A DNA stretch of 64,000 nucleotides, from assembly GCF_949628215.1 (NCBI RefSeq), contig NC_134282.1:11530223-11594222 (forward strand). The letters run 5' to 3'. The first letter of the stretch is position 1, and the number at the start of each line of letters is the position of its first letter. Of the stretch, positions 1 through 14,400 are shown piece by piece. This DNA is from Phalacrocorax aristotelis. Lineage: Eukaryota > Chordata > Aves > Suliformes > Phalacrocoracidae. The notes below the pieces were generated by a model, which ran no database searches, had not been told where the DNA came from, and worked only from the letters and a program-made list of their open reading frames with translations. The translations under genes and the position numbers were made by a program.

Positions 1-3000
1 CAAACCAGCAGTACTAGATTTCATGCCTATGTAAGCAGAAGAAAAGCTCTTTATATATTAAAATAAATTTTGCTTCTAATGCACACAGTATCATTAACTT
101 ATTCTAGGTTCCAAAACTCAGTGCTGATAAGAAGATTGTGACAGTTTCAAACAGGACTTCAGTAAACCTATATAATTTGCAGTAGGGAGAGTTTTGACCA
201 GGCCAAGAGTAAATTCCTTTGATTTAGAAAAATTTCCACCCCCTCCCCAGCTTCTAAGGAATGAAGGGAAATGAGTCTCTGATTATCATCTGTGTAAAAA
301 TTGTTACTTAGATTCTTAGTTTCTTATCAAGGGACTGAAATAAGTGGGATTATGTAAAGCTAAGCAAAGACATTGTTCATGTTTTCATGCTTCCTTGGAT
401 CAGGGCTCTGCTGTAAAATGGAACAATTCTTCTAAAACAAAACTTTTGTTACAGAGATCAGATAAAAATTACTGCAAGACTTGCATGAAAAATTTTTTGC
501 ACCATGCCACAAACAGATGAAATGTGCGGCCTTTCAGATTAACAGTGTAGTCAAACCATACAACTCATAGCAGAAGTCCAGATAACCCATGACATCTATC
601 CTAAAAGGGGAAAAAAAAAACCCAACACACCACAAAAACCCACCTTGTCTGTTTACACAACATTTTGACCAAGTAGAATTAAAACATTCTTAGTTGGAGT
701 TCATTAAAATTAATTTTGTCCGGTGACATAAAATACTGTGAAAGTATTAATGCAGATATCAGTGTTAAATTTACAGGAAAATCAGATAAAATATACATCA
801 AAGTTATATTGATAATAATCTTTCGCAACTCTTATTCCAGGATATTATCACATCTGAAGCTTACATTAATTTCTGTTACTACAGAAAGACATTTTCGTGT
901 TGCGCTGCATGAATCATGAAGCTCTGTGTCTTTACGCATATTCAGCTGTGGGTCTCGCTGACATTAGATTAAGTCAGATACTGCCACAAGAGGTAATAGT
1001 GCAAGTCCTGGGAGTTTCCTTATACGTAAAGCTATTTGTTTATTATATACAGGTTAAGGACCAGGTTCATCCAGAGATTTAAATGTAAAAGTAGTCTCAT
1101 TTGAAGCCAGCAGGACTATGTAAATTGTTAAAATAAAGCAAAGTACTTAATATCTGAAATTGAGACCTAAAATAGGAAACTGGAAATCGATCTGTAACCG
1201 CAGTCCTTTAAACCTCTCTGCTATACCATTAAAATTTGTCTTAATTAGAAATGAACATTGTTATTTGAAGCTCAGAATTTCTAGTTGCCTTTTTTTTTTC
1301 TAGTTCAAACAGTTTTTGCTATGCATATTTTAAAATGCAAATCAAAATCAAATTTTAGCTAGAGGAAACGCCAGCTCAGCACCTGTCTCTCAGTGCCAGC
1401 TGTACAGAGCCCAGGGGAAAGGGCAAAACAAAGGCCCACTGGCCATGGAGAGGAATTCACGCTGCAGAACATATGGTGTCTGTTTATACTCTTTTTCTAC
1501 AAAATTGCAGATTACTTTCAGAGGGTTGATGATCCACATACTATTAATTTTTATCCCTCAGAGCCCCTAGAATGGACAAGTTATTAAATCAAAAAGGATA
1601 ACTCTTGCTAATAAACGGTATGTTTGTAGAAAAGATACCATAATAGTAGAATAGATTTAGAGCATTTAATTGCTTGGTTTTAATCTGAAAAACAAAAAAA
1701 AACCCTTCTTCTCCCTGGCCCTCCCCATAAATCTGCCTGAAACAGTGCTGAGAATTTGGACTTATTTTTAAGTTTTCTTTTTTCCAAGCCTCATTTGCAG
1801 TGTACCTGCTTTGGGAAATCAGTGGAGAACTACAGTATGAATTTCCAGTGTTTACACAGTGCAATTTAAGCTCTTTTAGACATGGACAAACCCAATTGGA
1901 CACTAGAGACCCTTCCTGAAAAACAAATGAAACTGCTTATGGACTCCATGCAGAATAGCTGATGCATTCTTTTTATTCAATTCACAGTTTATTTACATTC
2001 ATTATCCTTTATCCCAGTGCTTGTCTATGCACATCAAAAGTTCCTATGAAGGTACAGTGGGAATCATAATTCCCACTTGTTTGAATCATTGATTTCTTAA
2101 GAAAAAACAATATTCTTTCCAACACATCATGAGAGAATCAGGCAGACTCCAACGTGGTATTCAAGGCCATGATGCCCTCACATCCACACTGAATGTATGC
2201 GGCTCTCTAAATCCTTAAAAACAGAAGTGCGCTCTTCCATTCTGGAGGAACGTTTTCTGTGACTGGGAAGTCTTGGCACGCGGTAAGTACCTCAAACCTT
2301 GTTTTCCCTGGGCAAGTCCCCATTGTGATCGCTCCTTCCATTCCCAAACCGATTGAGACCCCTAAGTCTCATGTGAGGGTGTGTTCTCACTGGATAAGGC
2401 AATGATTTCTTAATCAGTCACTGAGTCTCTCTAAGGGTGCAGCCATCATGCTATATTGATACCCATTTTCTGAGGATTTAAAACTTTATTGCCACTGATA
2501 CAGCACCAAAGAAACTGCCAAATTCACTTAGTTGCAGAGCCCTTTGTGAGTAAAGCCATGTAAAGGCTTTCGACATCTCTTCTACATTCTGGAAATTGCT
2601 TATAAGGCTCTCTATTAATTTCAGTACTTGCTGTATCTTGATCTACCTTGAGACATCAATTCTAGAATTGTCATTTACTCCATCAAGAAAGTTGGTTGTT
2701 TCTAGGACATAAAATTACATCTGAAAGCTAGGATCCATCTTCTGGTACAATACGCATTAGTTAAATTTCAGAGAAATATATTTTTTTCTGTATTAAGCTT
2801 TGGGCAATTAAATAGTTCAAATAGAAACATCACAGAGGAACTGAACAAACAGTAGAAGTATCCCAGGCATTCAGGAACCACCTGTCCTGCTTCTGTGAAA
2901 CCTGTGAATTACTTTTCAGTATTTTTGAGTATTTGTAAACACACTGAGATTCAGTAATCTCAGTTTCTTTATTTTTTGTACAAATATTACCATTTTATTC

Positions 3001-3394
3001 TTTCGAATTAATGGTGTTTAAAAAAATCCAGAAAATGAAAGTAGCAGTGAGGCTAATAAGCTGAGCCACTGATTAAATCTGAGTTCAGGTACAGCAAGAT
3101 ATCCCTTTAATTTTGTAAGAATTTGTTAAGGAAATTCACAAGCAATATTAAAGCATATGGTAGAACATATGGCCAGCAGGCTTCACCATATGGCTGAGCC
3201 CTGACTTTACCCTGTTAACCATCTCTGCAGAGGCTAAATCAGGACTGGAGTAACTTGCCATGCTCAGTATTGGAGAGTTTGCAACCCAGACCAGACCTCT
3301 TTATGTTGTTCTGCAATTGTTGAGCTGAACTTTATCTCCTGCCCAGCTATGCAGCAGTTTTCAGCCATTCTAGAAGGGAAAACTGCTGGTTAGG
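1..3394. other. Unique AT-rich non-coding stretch
   Basis: I see no gene here. Open frames are short and lack recognisable domains or paired splice sites. The longest, on the minus strand at 1589-1903, has no family resemblance and reads through ordinary AT-rich sequence. A short frame at 1393-1587 ends in a hydrophobic patch, but I see nothing else coding about it. There are short A and T runs (about 610-619 and 1291-1300). It could be intron or intergenic DNA. Confidence 0.65.
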
Positions 3395-3800
3395 GAATCA
3401 CAGAATCACAGAATCCCAGGCTGGAAGGGACCTCAGGGATCATCTAGTCCAACGTTCCTGGGAAGAGCCCAGTCTAGACAAGATGGCCCAGCACCCTGTC
3501 CAGATGACTCTTGAAGGTGTCCAACGTGGCCAAGTCAACCACTTCCCTGGGGAGATTATTCCAACGGTGACTGTCCTCAGTGTGAAAAATTTTCCTCTTG
3601 CGTCCAATTGGAATCTCTCCGAGAGCAACTTGTGTCCGTTCCCCCTTGTCCCCCCCATGTGACTCCGTGTAAAAAGGGAGCCTCCATCTTCTTTGTAGCT
3701 ACCCCTTAAGTACTGGTACATGGTGATGAGATCCCCTCTGAGCTTCCTTTTCTCAAGGCTGAACAAACCCAGTTCTCTCAGCCTATCCTCAGAAGCAGAG
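3395..3800 (-). mobile_element. CR1 LINE fragment, 5'-truncated
   Basis: This is the 3' end of a CR1 non-LTR retrotransposon inserted on the minus strand. The plus strand opens with the tandem AATCACAG/AATC octamers that are the complement of the CR1 3' terminus, followed by the diagnostic GGAAGGGACCTCAGGGATCA block. Homology runs to about 3800, where it stops at an ordinary CR1 5' truncation. The minus-strand frame at 3440-3766 is the remnant of the last part of ORF2 plus 3' UTR; it is scrambled by frameshifts and carries no catalytic region. The copy closely matches the 3' part of the element at 46681-47905, sharing the stretch about a GTCTAGACAAGATGGCCCAG-type block, so both belong to one CR1 subfamily. 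Confidence 0.93.
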
Positions 3801-5371
3801 CTCTGCCTAGCCTAATGTGTAGAGGTTGTCAGGAAACAGAATTTATTCTGAAGCCTATGAAAGAAACATCTGACATTTTTCTGAAAGGAAGAAATGCAAA
3901 TGGGGGTGGGTTGAGCCATCTCAGGTTTAAAAAATTTGAAACTAACAAAAGCATAAATATAGCTGGTGGTTGTGGTTGATTTGCACAACTATTCTTGCAA
4001 AAGGTAAATGTGTACAGATTTCTCTTCCCCAAAACCAAACAGGCGGGAGCTGAGAGTTTTAAAGAACCCCATTTAACTTCAACAGGGCTATTCTATCCTT
4101 ATCTGTGTGTAAATGAGAAATAGCTGTTGGCCTATCTTTAAAAAGCTGCATCTTCCCTCATCCTAAACTCATCAGATCAGTCCTAGCCATTGAGAGCATT
4201 TGTAAGGGAGAAGAATTGGACACAGCTGAGGAGTACAGACTTTTTTCTTGCCATGGTAATATTGCTGTGTGTGCTTGGGTACCAGTTTCTCCTTCCGGTT
4301 AAAGCACAAAATACAACCCATTCAGCTATTAGCACTGTTGTAACACGAAACATTATAAAGGCCACCATTATTATTGCAAGCGGAAGTCCTTATTCTGGAT
4401 TTCCTAAGAATGTCTTCTGTTCAAATACAGACAGAACTTGATAGAAAAATAAGTGGGAACATTTGTTTTGTGAATATATAACAAAAATAAAATAGGAAGT
4501 ATAGGGGCAGCAAATGAGAAGAAAGCATTCCTTGAGTTAAGGCTGTCAAAGCACCTTTTGTGGGCTTATAAATGAAAGCTTATTCAGCTGTTTCTTCTCC
4601 AATTAAATATATGAAGTCTCCATAGCAACAGCCATTTTGCAAGATGCACATATTTCATGATGTTCCAGATATTGAACAGCTAACTAAAGAGGAAAGAGAA
4701 ATGCCATAGCCATAACACAGGACTTGGAGTACTTTCCAGAGAAAGAAGCAGTACCTGCTGCAACAGAGCAACAATTTTCCTGACAGTAAAGCTAATTTAA
4801 AAGTTTTTTTTTCTTTTTCAAACAAATTATACATTTCCTTCTCAGCCCTTGTGCTGTGTTGTGTGATGAGATGTGAATTTTAAAAGAGAATTTTACATAT
4901 AAAATTAAAATAAAATTTAATTTTATATTTTGCAAGTCATGATGTTACAAAGCTGGATTTGCAGCAGGTCAAGGCCCTTTTTAAATCACTGAAGTCACTG
5001 CAGAGATACTAGGTTATAAGGGCTGAGGCTCTACAGTCAATCTGTTATCAACACGCTGATAAAAGCAATTGAAAAATACTGTTTCTGTAGCTCAGCTCTT
5101 TGTCACAGCTCAGTACATGCTGCACAACAGAAAGAATGCAACAGCTACCCAGAAAAGATTTTTAAACTTATTTTGATAATCATGTTTTTTCTCAACCATA
5201 TGAGGACTACATGCTATGCCTTTTCTGTGCATTGCACGTACCGAGCTGGCATAGCAGACAGCAGTAAGAGTAAAGAGTTGATCCAAGCCCCACAATTACG
5301 GAGAGAATGGTTTTCACACAGACTTTGGTACTAGATCTGCATTTATAATTTAAACCCCACACAGTATTTTA
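3801..5371. other. Unique non-coding stretch
   Basis: No gene is supported. Overlapping short frames occur on both strands at 4183-4441, which is typical of chance. The only structural item is the inverted repeat at 4897-4928. Confidence 0.6.
4897..4928. repeat. Perfect AT inverted repeat (hairpin)
   Basis: Two perfectly complementary 13-bp arms (4897-4909, ATATAAAATTAAA, and 4916-4928) flank a 6-nt loop. Both arms are almost pure A/T. It could form a cruciform, but AT-rich DNA of this kind produces such arms by chance fairly often. No transposon target duplication is obvious around it. Confidence 0.7.
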
Positions 5372-5428
5372 TCATAGAATCACAGAATGGTTTGGATTGG
5401 AAGGGACTTTTAAAGATCATCTAGTCCT
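5372..5428 (-). mobile_element. CR1 3'-end scrap
   Basis: About 57 bp of CR1 3' terminus in minus orientation. The octamer-type start (ATCATAGAATCACAGAATGG) is followed by a GGAAGGGAC block and AAAGATCATCTAGTCC. The sequence then turns unique. It is a severely truncated insertion and non-coding. The 3' sequence differs from the neighbouring copy at 3395-3800, so it is a separate insertion. Confidence 0.88.
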
Positions 5429-8400
5429 TTGTGAGAGCCTGGCACTGTAAATCTAGTGGCAATATAAATTCTGATATAAATCTGCAGCAGTGTAGAAAGG
5501 GAACATTAGACATGGATTTTGGTCGGTATTTCTGAAGGCAGTTTTCTCTGACAGTCTTTTCTCCAGATTGATGATTGCTGTACACTGCAATATGCAGTTT
5601 ATCTTCCAGATTCCTCCAAATGGCTGTTCTACCTTTAAGTATTTCTGAACATGACATGGGGAAGGACACCCAGCAATAGTGAATTACTAGTGCTGCTCTT
5701 CAAGGCCCTTTTGAAACGCTGATGCTCATCACGGATTCCTGACCACCTGTGTTAGAGAGCAATGGGTATAAACAGCAACAGGTGAAGAAAAGTGTTTCTG
5801 AGATGATCAGGAAAGGGAGACCTCATTTGGCAAAAAGATTGTGATAAGCTTAGCTTGTGTAGTCTGCCAAAATGGACGATAAGGGAGAATAGGCTTGCTT
5901 GCTATAAATATTAGAGATACATGACAGGCTGGGGGAATGGCTACTTAAAAAGAAGGGTGGTGCTGGGTACAGAACTGCATTTAAAAAGCTGATATAAGTG
6001 TATTTTGAATGAAAACTTGAATTAGAATTCAATTTTACCACAAATCTGGGGCTCTGTTCCAGAAGGAATAACAGATTAAAATAAAAATCTGATCAGCTTT
6101 AAGGTGCAGCTGGCTAAACTGATGACAGGTACCTAAAGGTAAAAGAGCGAAAAAAAAAATGTCGATAAAGACATAATGTAAACCCTGTGCTCTGTTACCT
6201 TTTAGTGCCTACAAAAACAGCCCTGTCCCCTTACTGCTGCTGCTCGGAGATTGGGGTGCCTTTGGAAGGTCACCCCTACAGCCAGGGTGAAGCTGATGTT
6301 AAGGTGCTGCTGTCAGCAGGTTTTTGTATTTGTGTGAAATTGCCTTAGAAGCGGACAGAATTGATGCCCACACCCTTGGAGTATGAAGCAGTGTTCAGCT
6401 GCTGCTGGATGCACACCCTGATGTGTCTACAAACAGGGACTTTCCTCTGAGCTGAATTCACCCCCCGCTGCTTTTTTATTCTCACAGAACAAACCATGAA
6501 GTCCTGCACACTTCCCCCCGTCCCCCCCGTGGTATTCATTTTTCTCATGGACAGTCCAGGTAGCAGCCTTGATTGTTAAATTGGAGTAGCTGATAGCTCA
6601 GTGTATTTCTCCACAGTACATTGTGTTCTCCATAACAACATTAGATCCTTTTATTCCTGCATGAACAACAGGCCAGCTTCTGCCCTATTTTGACTACAAA
6701 GTCAACAACAAAGTTGAACCAGGGAGAGACCTGTTCAGCATTTGTAAGATTACAGAAGCCTGACTTTCTTTGAAATGAATCCATTTGAAATGTGTCTTCC
6801 CTAGAGGAGGTCAGTTATTTTATTTTTCATTAAGCTACTTTGAGGTTTGTTTCTCTTTGTTTCAGCATGACAGTTTGGGTGCTAATCCTGTCACCTAGAT
6901 CCCATAAACTACAAGAAGAATGTACCACACCTGAAAATACCAAGTGCTGTGAGTGATATTTCTGTTGGAATTCTTGCTTAGCACAACTAATCAGCTGACT
7001 ACAGGACATTCAAACAGAAGATTAAAATGTCCTGTCTGCCAGGAATTGCCACAGCCACTTGTGTTAACTGGATTATTAATCTCCATAAAGTACTTAACAG
7101 CTAAATAAAGTTTCCTATATTTTCAGATATAGTATTCTCAAAGATGCCTGTGTGTCGGGTCTTCCAAGGGGGACATAAAATGTCACAAAAGCATTTCCAT
7201 TAAGGGGAAGATGCGACCCCTGGGGTGTTAATCCATAACTTTGAGAGGCTGAAAGTCTCAGGAGGCGAGCAGAGCATGAGCCACTTCCAAACCTCTGGAA
7301 ATTCATTTTCTTTTCTCTCCCTGCTGCATGTTGGGTCTGGGGATGAGGGACAGGCAATAGTCTGGTCTCAGGCAGCTCAGGGGGAACTCATGGACTTCAC
7401 GCTTTCTCCTGGTGAGAGAAAGTCCTTTCTATTAACAGTCTTTACTCCTGAGAAAGCAAGCACGCCTGAGCTGGTTGGCAGGATGTACTCATCTTACATC
7501 TAGCTCTGAAAGTTTTTGGCTTTCTGAAATTCTAGTGTATGGTAGTATTTTATAGAGACAGGGTGGTTCTTTGATAATTTCACTAATATTTTATGCATCC
7601 TTCTTTTCTTCAGAGGCACTGAACTTTCAGATATTCTTGAGCAAGTTTTCCTCAAATAGTTTTTCTGCTTTGAGTAACACCTTTAATCTGAAAATGTGGC
7701 CACTCTTCTCTTTCCTACCCTGTTCCTTCACTGCTTGGAAAGATAAAATACGGCTAAATGTCTCCCCACAATTTAGGATATTTGGACATGGCACATAGTT
7801 TCTGACTATCTTCTTTGTGGTACTTCTAGTCTGTGGCACCATCTTTCTTTCTAAGGAGGAGTCTGTTCATTATTTAGGCAAATGTGTCAGTGCAGAAGAG
7901 TGGAGGTTTCTTGAACTTAACTTGAGAGAACCATTGTCGTCCTAATTCACTGCTATACAGCAAGATTCCTTTAGCTAAGCATAATTTAATAACACCAGCA
8001 GGTTGTAGAGCAAACTACTGGTCAGAAGTGTCAGGCTAATTTAGACAACTAGAAAACACAATCATTTTCTCCAGAGAAAATTACATTAGGCAACTCTCTT
8101 CCTGAATCAGTTGTGATGATAAAATTCTTTAACATTAACTGTGACCATGGAAATTTTTATGAACACACAGGGTATTACTTTGGGGAGAAATCTATTGCTG
8201 TGTTCAATAAAAGAACAAAATTTAACTTGTTTGGATCACATTAATTTCATTGTTATATAGAATAAATACAGAGACACTCCTTTAAAGTGTATGATGATGT
8301 TATTGTAATTCGTAAGATGCCCTACTGCTCCAAGCCTGGTCCTGTGTACTATCAATCTACGCAGTATGGAAATAATAGTTCCTAGTTTCATAAAAGAATG

Positions 8401-11400
8401 ACAGATCTGAGTATTCTAGTTCAGACAATGAGTGCATGCTTTTTCTAGGCTCATAGCATAATACTTTCAATACCACGTTTCACTGAAAGTGCTTTATTAG
8501 CAAAAATGTTGCAATTACTGTTGCAATCTTTTTCCCCGGTGTTACTGCCCTTCAGCTTGGTCATTTGTGACAACTGGCTCAACAGTGGAGTCTCATTAGC
8601 AAGTGTTAATAGATGGGTCCTATTTTACTGTCCTCACCTCTGCTAAGTAATCCAAATGAAGCCAAAGGCACGTTCCCTGTATATATATACTGTGTCTTTA
8701 TCGGTTTTTTGATCTTTACATGAGTTGCACCACCATCTACTCTGCCAAAGACTTTAAGGGAAACAACCACTGTTACTTGATTATCACTTCAGTACAGCTT
8801 ATTCCATAGTCTGTGTGACAACTGAAAGAATAATAAATCAAAGTTATGATTTCTAACGTAACTCAGTCAGTTTAGATAAGTCAGTACCCCGCCAGGTCTG
8901 GAATAGGTCCTTCTTAAGGCATGGTTTATGGGCTTCTTAAAAATGATAATGTTCTTCAGCTTAAACACTGTAAGGTTGGATCCACAACTTGTAAAGACCA
9001 TGATCAAGTAATGAATGATAAGATGGTTACTGCATATTTGGATTGTATACTGAGAATTATCTACAGTTATGTCTGTGTCGATTTTGTAAATTTTTTTCCC
9101 CATTTTGCTAACTCAGCTATTGATGTCTTGAACGTTATCTTAACGGTTATCTCCAACACAGCAAAATGACCATGAAGTGTATTTGGCTTAGTCTTTACTA
9201 TTTATGAATAGGTTCTACAACCCTTACCTTTAAAAGTGATTTATCTATTCAAACAAATACTTCCAGTGATCCTTGGGCTACCTTTAGACATGTCAGCTAT
9301 ATCTGAAACTATAATATAAAAAAAAGAATAGCACTAGCTGATGAATTCAGTTCTAGATGACTATAACTTTTTAAGAAGAGTTCCTGCCATGCTCATCCTC
9401 ACGAAGCACCCCTCAGACTGGAGCTGCTTGACCTACTTTTTCAATCCTTCCTCATCTGGGTTTTCTTTATGGGTTATGTTTACTCGCTAGTTTGAAAGAG
9501 TCACTTGACTAAGAATTGTAAGATCTGGATACTTAACTATGGAAGCTGCTTTATTTATAGCATTGTTGCTTCTTCAGATTGTCAGATGAGTTGTTACAAT
9601 GATATATATCCCCATTCTGTAACTATTAACATTTAGGTTAAAGAAGGCAGTCTGCAAAACCACCTGTGCATGAGCTGTTGATACAATCTGATGCCCAGAT
9701 TGGCAATATGTTTCATACAGGTTGTGTCAGACTTAACGTGTACATGATTTAGAAAGATTTGCACAGTGTGGTCAGCATTTCAGCAGCATTTCCAACTATC
9801 CAGCAGCATCTGGCTGCTAATGTCAGAGAGTGTCTCTAAAAGCAGAATGGCAGTTTGTTACTACCAAAAGCTACTCACAGCAGTAGAGTCATTTGTGCAG
9901 GAGATCAAAGCTCCCAAAATCAGGAAAACAGCACTTCCACTTATAACTGAAACATAACAAACTTCCCTTATTTCTACTTTATCAAGAATGATTTTTGAAC
10001 AAATACATGATCCTCTAACTCTGTGCTTTTGTTCTGCTCAGACACTATGGGAGAGAACAACGGAATGTTATCAAGCTTTACTTCCAAAGGTCTCATCAGC
10101 CTGGTGAGGAGCAGCCTGTCACCAAATCCTTTAAGATTTGCTTAGAAGAAGAACTGATATTCTAAACAGGAAGAAAACCACAGCAGCAATGGGCAAAAAA
10201 AGCACAGCGGTGGGGTTGTACTAGGTGTACAAAGATACTTTCCTTCGAAGGGCAGGTCATGCAAGGTAATTGAGAGTGTGAATGGACACAGAACAGCTTA
10301 GAGTCAAATTAGATTAGTGCAGATTCCTGAGGACAGGAAAAGGAGGAGAATTAACAAAAGGAAACAAAGTATTCTTAAGAAACTAAAAGGTATGGTATTG
10401 TGAGCAAAATGAAACAATAATCAAATCAATACAGAAAACGTTCTGGTGCTTTTTAAATATGCAGCATTGATCCTACATGACAGCAGTACCTTCTGGATCC
10501 ACAGTCTCTGCTATAATTTCTTATTAATATCATATTAGATTATTTACTTCTTCAGTAATATTATTAGAAATAACAATAAAAGCAATAACATGCAGCCTCA
10601 GGGTTGGCGCAGACTTCAGACCTTGAAAGATATATTTGTTTAGAGCATTTATAATTACTGTCAGTATTCACACTCCCTTCAGAAAACCAAAGTTATGAGA
10701 ATATTGCTTTTTCTTTTCTAGCTATGGTTTTGTCATCTTCTGGCAGATTTGGCTTCTTGTAGGCAATGTAGACAAGGCTTGATCACTCCATCTTCTGCAA
10801 TCCTGGTTCTCTGGGCTAAAACTGCAAGCATTACATGCATTATGGAAGAAGTATGCCTTTGCCTACATGTTGCCTCCCTGCTGTTTCTTAACTTCCTTGA
10901 TTCCAATTTACCAGCTACAACTCCAGTTTGTCAATAGAAATGCACTCAGTAAGATGAATCACAATGAAGTCAATAAGATCTTATAATGAAGGATATATGT
11001 AGGCAAATTCTATAGCAGGATATTAATCCAGCAGTTTGAGATTATGGACCTCCAGGACTCCTGCTTAATTAAGGAAAATAAAATAAAAGGTTATATATTG
11101 TTGCACTACCTTGAATCTCTGTAAGACAAACTTCCTAAAAAGCTGCTAGTAACTGGCTTAGGTTCAACTCTCAGTCCCACCCAGGCAATAAGGAATCACA
11201 AGGAGACGGTTCATGGAGTTGTATTTGTCCTTAAAATTTTATGACTGCAATTCTTAGTTTTGTCACTTCATTTTATTATTGCATAAACATTTTTTTGTGT
11301 GTGTGTATCTAGGCCTCACAACACTGGGATCCTTGCAAAAAAACTACAAAAGATATCATGCTTACTTCAAACTGCTTGTAGGTGAAACAACAGTTGGATA

Positions 11401-14400
11401 AGAAGTACAATAAACAGGTAAGCAGAGTCCTAAGTAATAGGGAGATTATCTTTCATGTAGTAAGCAACAGTCACAGCCAAGTGAGTGCTTTGTTAAAGGA
11501 AGAGCAGCAGTGCTTTACAACAAATGTATATTTGTATTACAGACTCCAGGCACTCCTCTGTGTCAACAAGTCCTGTTTCCTGTTCTCAAGGTGCCTGGGG
11601 ACAGAAGCTGAATGACACATGAGCTAGTAGAGGTACAGAGTAAGCCATGTTTATCTTTATTTTGCTCTGACTCTGATTTTTACCAGCTTCTTGCCTGGGT
11701 CAATATATATCTTCAGTTTTATTGTTGAGCCTCAGTGCTTTTTCTTCTGCACCAAGGAACAGTTTGACCTGTTAGCTTCTCCTTTCAATAGATGTGAAAA
11801 CCTCAAAATATTAGCTGCACAGTACTCTGAGACAAAATAACCCTTCCGTGAAAAAACAAGGTATAATAATTATACCTGATAAGGTATAATCAGTTCCAAT
11901 ACCAGCAACATCAGCTTTGGTATGCATCCTATTCTCTGTGAAGCCATCTCCTTATCCAGATCTTGTTATCTGGCTGCAAACTGACTTAATTTTGGTTTCA
12001 AAGTAGAAAAAGGAAAAGGGAATAAAGTGATTGTCAGTGATAATTTGCAACCCATGCGTAATTAGCCAGTCCTTTGGGGTTGTTACTGTTGTTGTAGATA
12101 AGGGAGAATGTTGTAGGTAATGAAGCAGGATTTTCTGCTCCTGTGGTTTTTTGGTTCATTTGATGCAAATTGAATGTTGGCCCCTCATACCTTCAGTCCA
12201 TCTACAGCCTGTCTGTCCCAGTGGGGAGCAGTGACAGTGCAAAGATCTGTTTTTAACATAGTTTTCTGTAATTCATTAAAGGTGAGAAATGGAACCTCTA
12301 TGTTGCCGAATGCTCTCCAGCAGTTTATAAACCTGTCCCCTAGGGTTTGAATGTTAGCCAAAAGAGAGCAAGCATTTGTTTTTATGTTGATTTTGCAGAT
12401 TCCCAGGAAAACAAAAAAACCCACAACAAATATATTCTTTCTTTCTGCACCATGGTATTTTAAAGAAGACAATATTCCTGTCATTTGTACCAATATACCG
12501 AAAATTATCTGATTGCCTATTGAGGTGGGGTGATATTTAGTAATTGCCCTTGTCTCCGTGCTGCTGAGTAATTAAAATCATCATTCTTTACTGATGGATG
12601 GTATCAAGGCCTGAGAAAAATATCGTTGTGCTACACCTGAGTTTTTTATAAATAAATAACAGAAAGTGTGATGATGATAGTGTTTCTTACAGTAATTACA
12701 CCAATTAAAGAATTAAACACTCTGGGAGCTTCATCTCTAAAGTTCTTCTTCTTCTAGATCCTGAAGAAATTAAAAGGTCTAGGGCTCTTTCCCCAGTGGT
12801 TTACATAAAGTTGAAACAGGGTAGGGTTTCAAAGCAGTTATGCAATAGTAATTAAGTATTTAATTACTCTATTCCATTAGATCCTACTGTTAAATGCACT
12901 TTATAAGGGGAGCATTTTTCATAACTCATATACATAATGGTATTAAAACAACAGATTAAAAAAAAACAAGATCCCTTCAGTGTTATTTCTAATTTGTTCA
13001 CTGGTATCTCATCAGTTTTTGAGAGAAAGCACAGGATCTCAGCTGTATTTCAACAGCAGAATAGTTATGGTTCTTTCCAGATTAAAAAGGCGGCTTACAA
13101 AAGTACACTTAACAGGAAATACTGGCCAGATTCTAGTAACATTACTCTCTGTGCAGGACCTGAATCAAAATCTTAGACCATTTCAAAGCTGCTGTCATGC
13201 AATTCATGAGATGTTAAAACCTAACAACCACAACCTGCAACCTAATCCTAATCCAGTTCTTAACCAAAAGCAAATGAGGATTTAGGTGCTGAAAAGTAAA
13301 TGCTCCATCCTGGGCTACAAAGGCAGCAACCTCAAACCAAGTCAGATCAAGCAACTTGCTTAGGGAGAGGTCATTAACTGTAGTAACAATCCCCTGCACT
13401 ATATACATATAGGTAGTATCTATGCTATAGTAATGATCACCTAAGGAAAGATGGGGGCATTGGGTGCTCTGCAGCCCTAAGAGCAAGTCCAGCTCCACAA
13501 GGCACTGCAGCTCATCAGTTCTTACATGCATTAAGTCTTGATTTCACAATAGTCAGGCAAGTGGCCCTATCAGGCTTCCAAAAGGGGTTGCACAGATGGA
13601 CTATGCTACTTCTCGTCAAAATAACCTCTGACTTTGGAGAGCCCACCTGAAACACATCACCTTTACTTCTGCAGGATAAAATCCTAACCTGTATCCAAGC
13701 TCTAACACAGTTGTTTTACCTGAGGCCACTAACTGACAGGCTTTCAAAAGTTCATATATTGACCTGAACCACAAATTAAATTTTTAACTGAGTATTAACT
13801 GGAACCTAGAAAGCTCTCTTCAGCAAATGAGGTTTGTATTGAAAAAAATGGCTGACATGGAAGTAGCATGAATTTCTTAGTGAGTTTGCTTTAAATATGC
13901 CTTAGGAGCTCAGTAACATAAATCACGGTACTTCTATTATTTAATTTTTAATCTCAGCTCTTAATAGCCTTATAATTCACTGTTGCTTTTAATTACCATT
14001 CATATCTCCAAAAACAAAAAAAATAGGCTCAAAGAAAAAAAATCAAACATCAGAACCTGATTTTGATTTAGAAACATTCATAGTATTAAAATAGAAATGT
14101 TGCTTCTAGCCTTACTTTTTGAATTATACATTAACTGATTTCATCTTGTTTCCGTGGTGTTATTTTGGATTATTTTTTCAACCACTGATTTACATTTGAT
14201 GTGCAAGCTGAAATTCCACTTCTAATATTCAAAGATATTAGGTCAGCTGTATAATTCATGACTTAATCAAAGTAAACACCATATTCTACCAAAAGTATCT
14301 TGTGTTGTTTTGACTGCTCACTGACTAGCAAGTGCCACAGGGAGATTGAATCAGAACATTTCCAAGGGGGTTGCAGAAATCTAAGATTCAGAAAAGCGAA

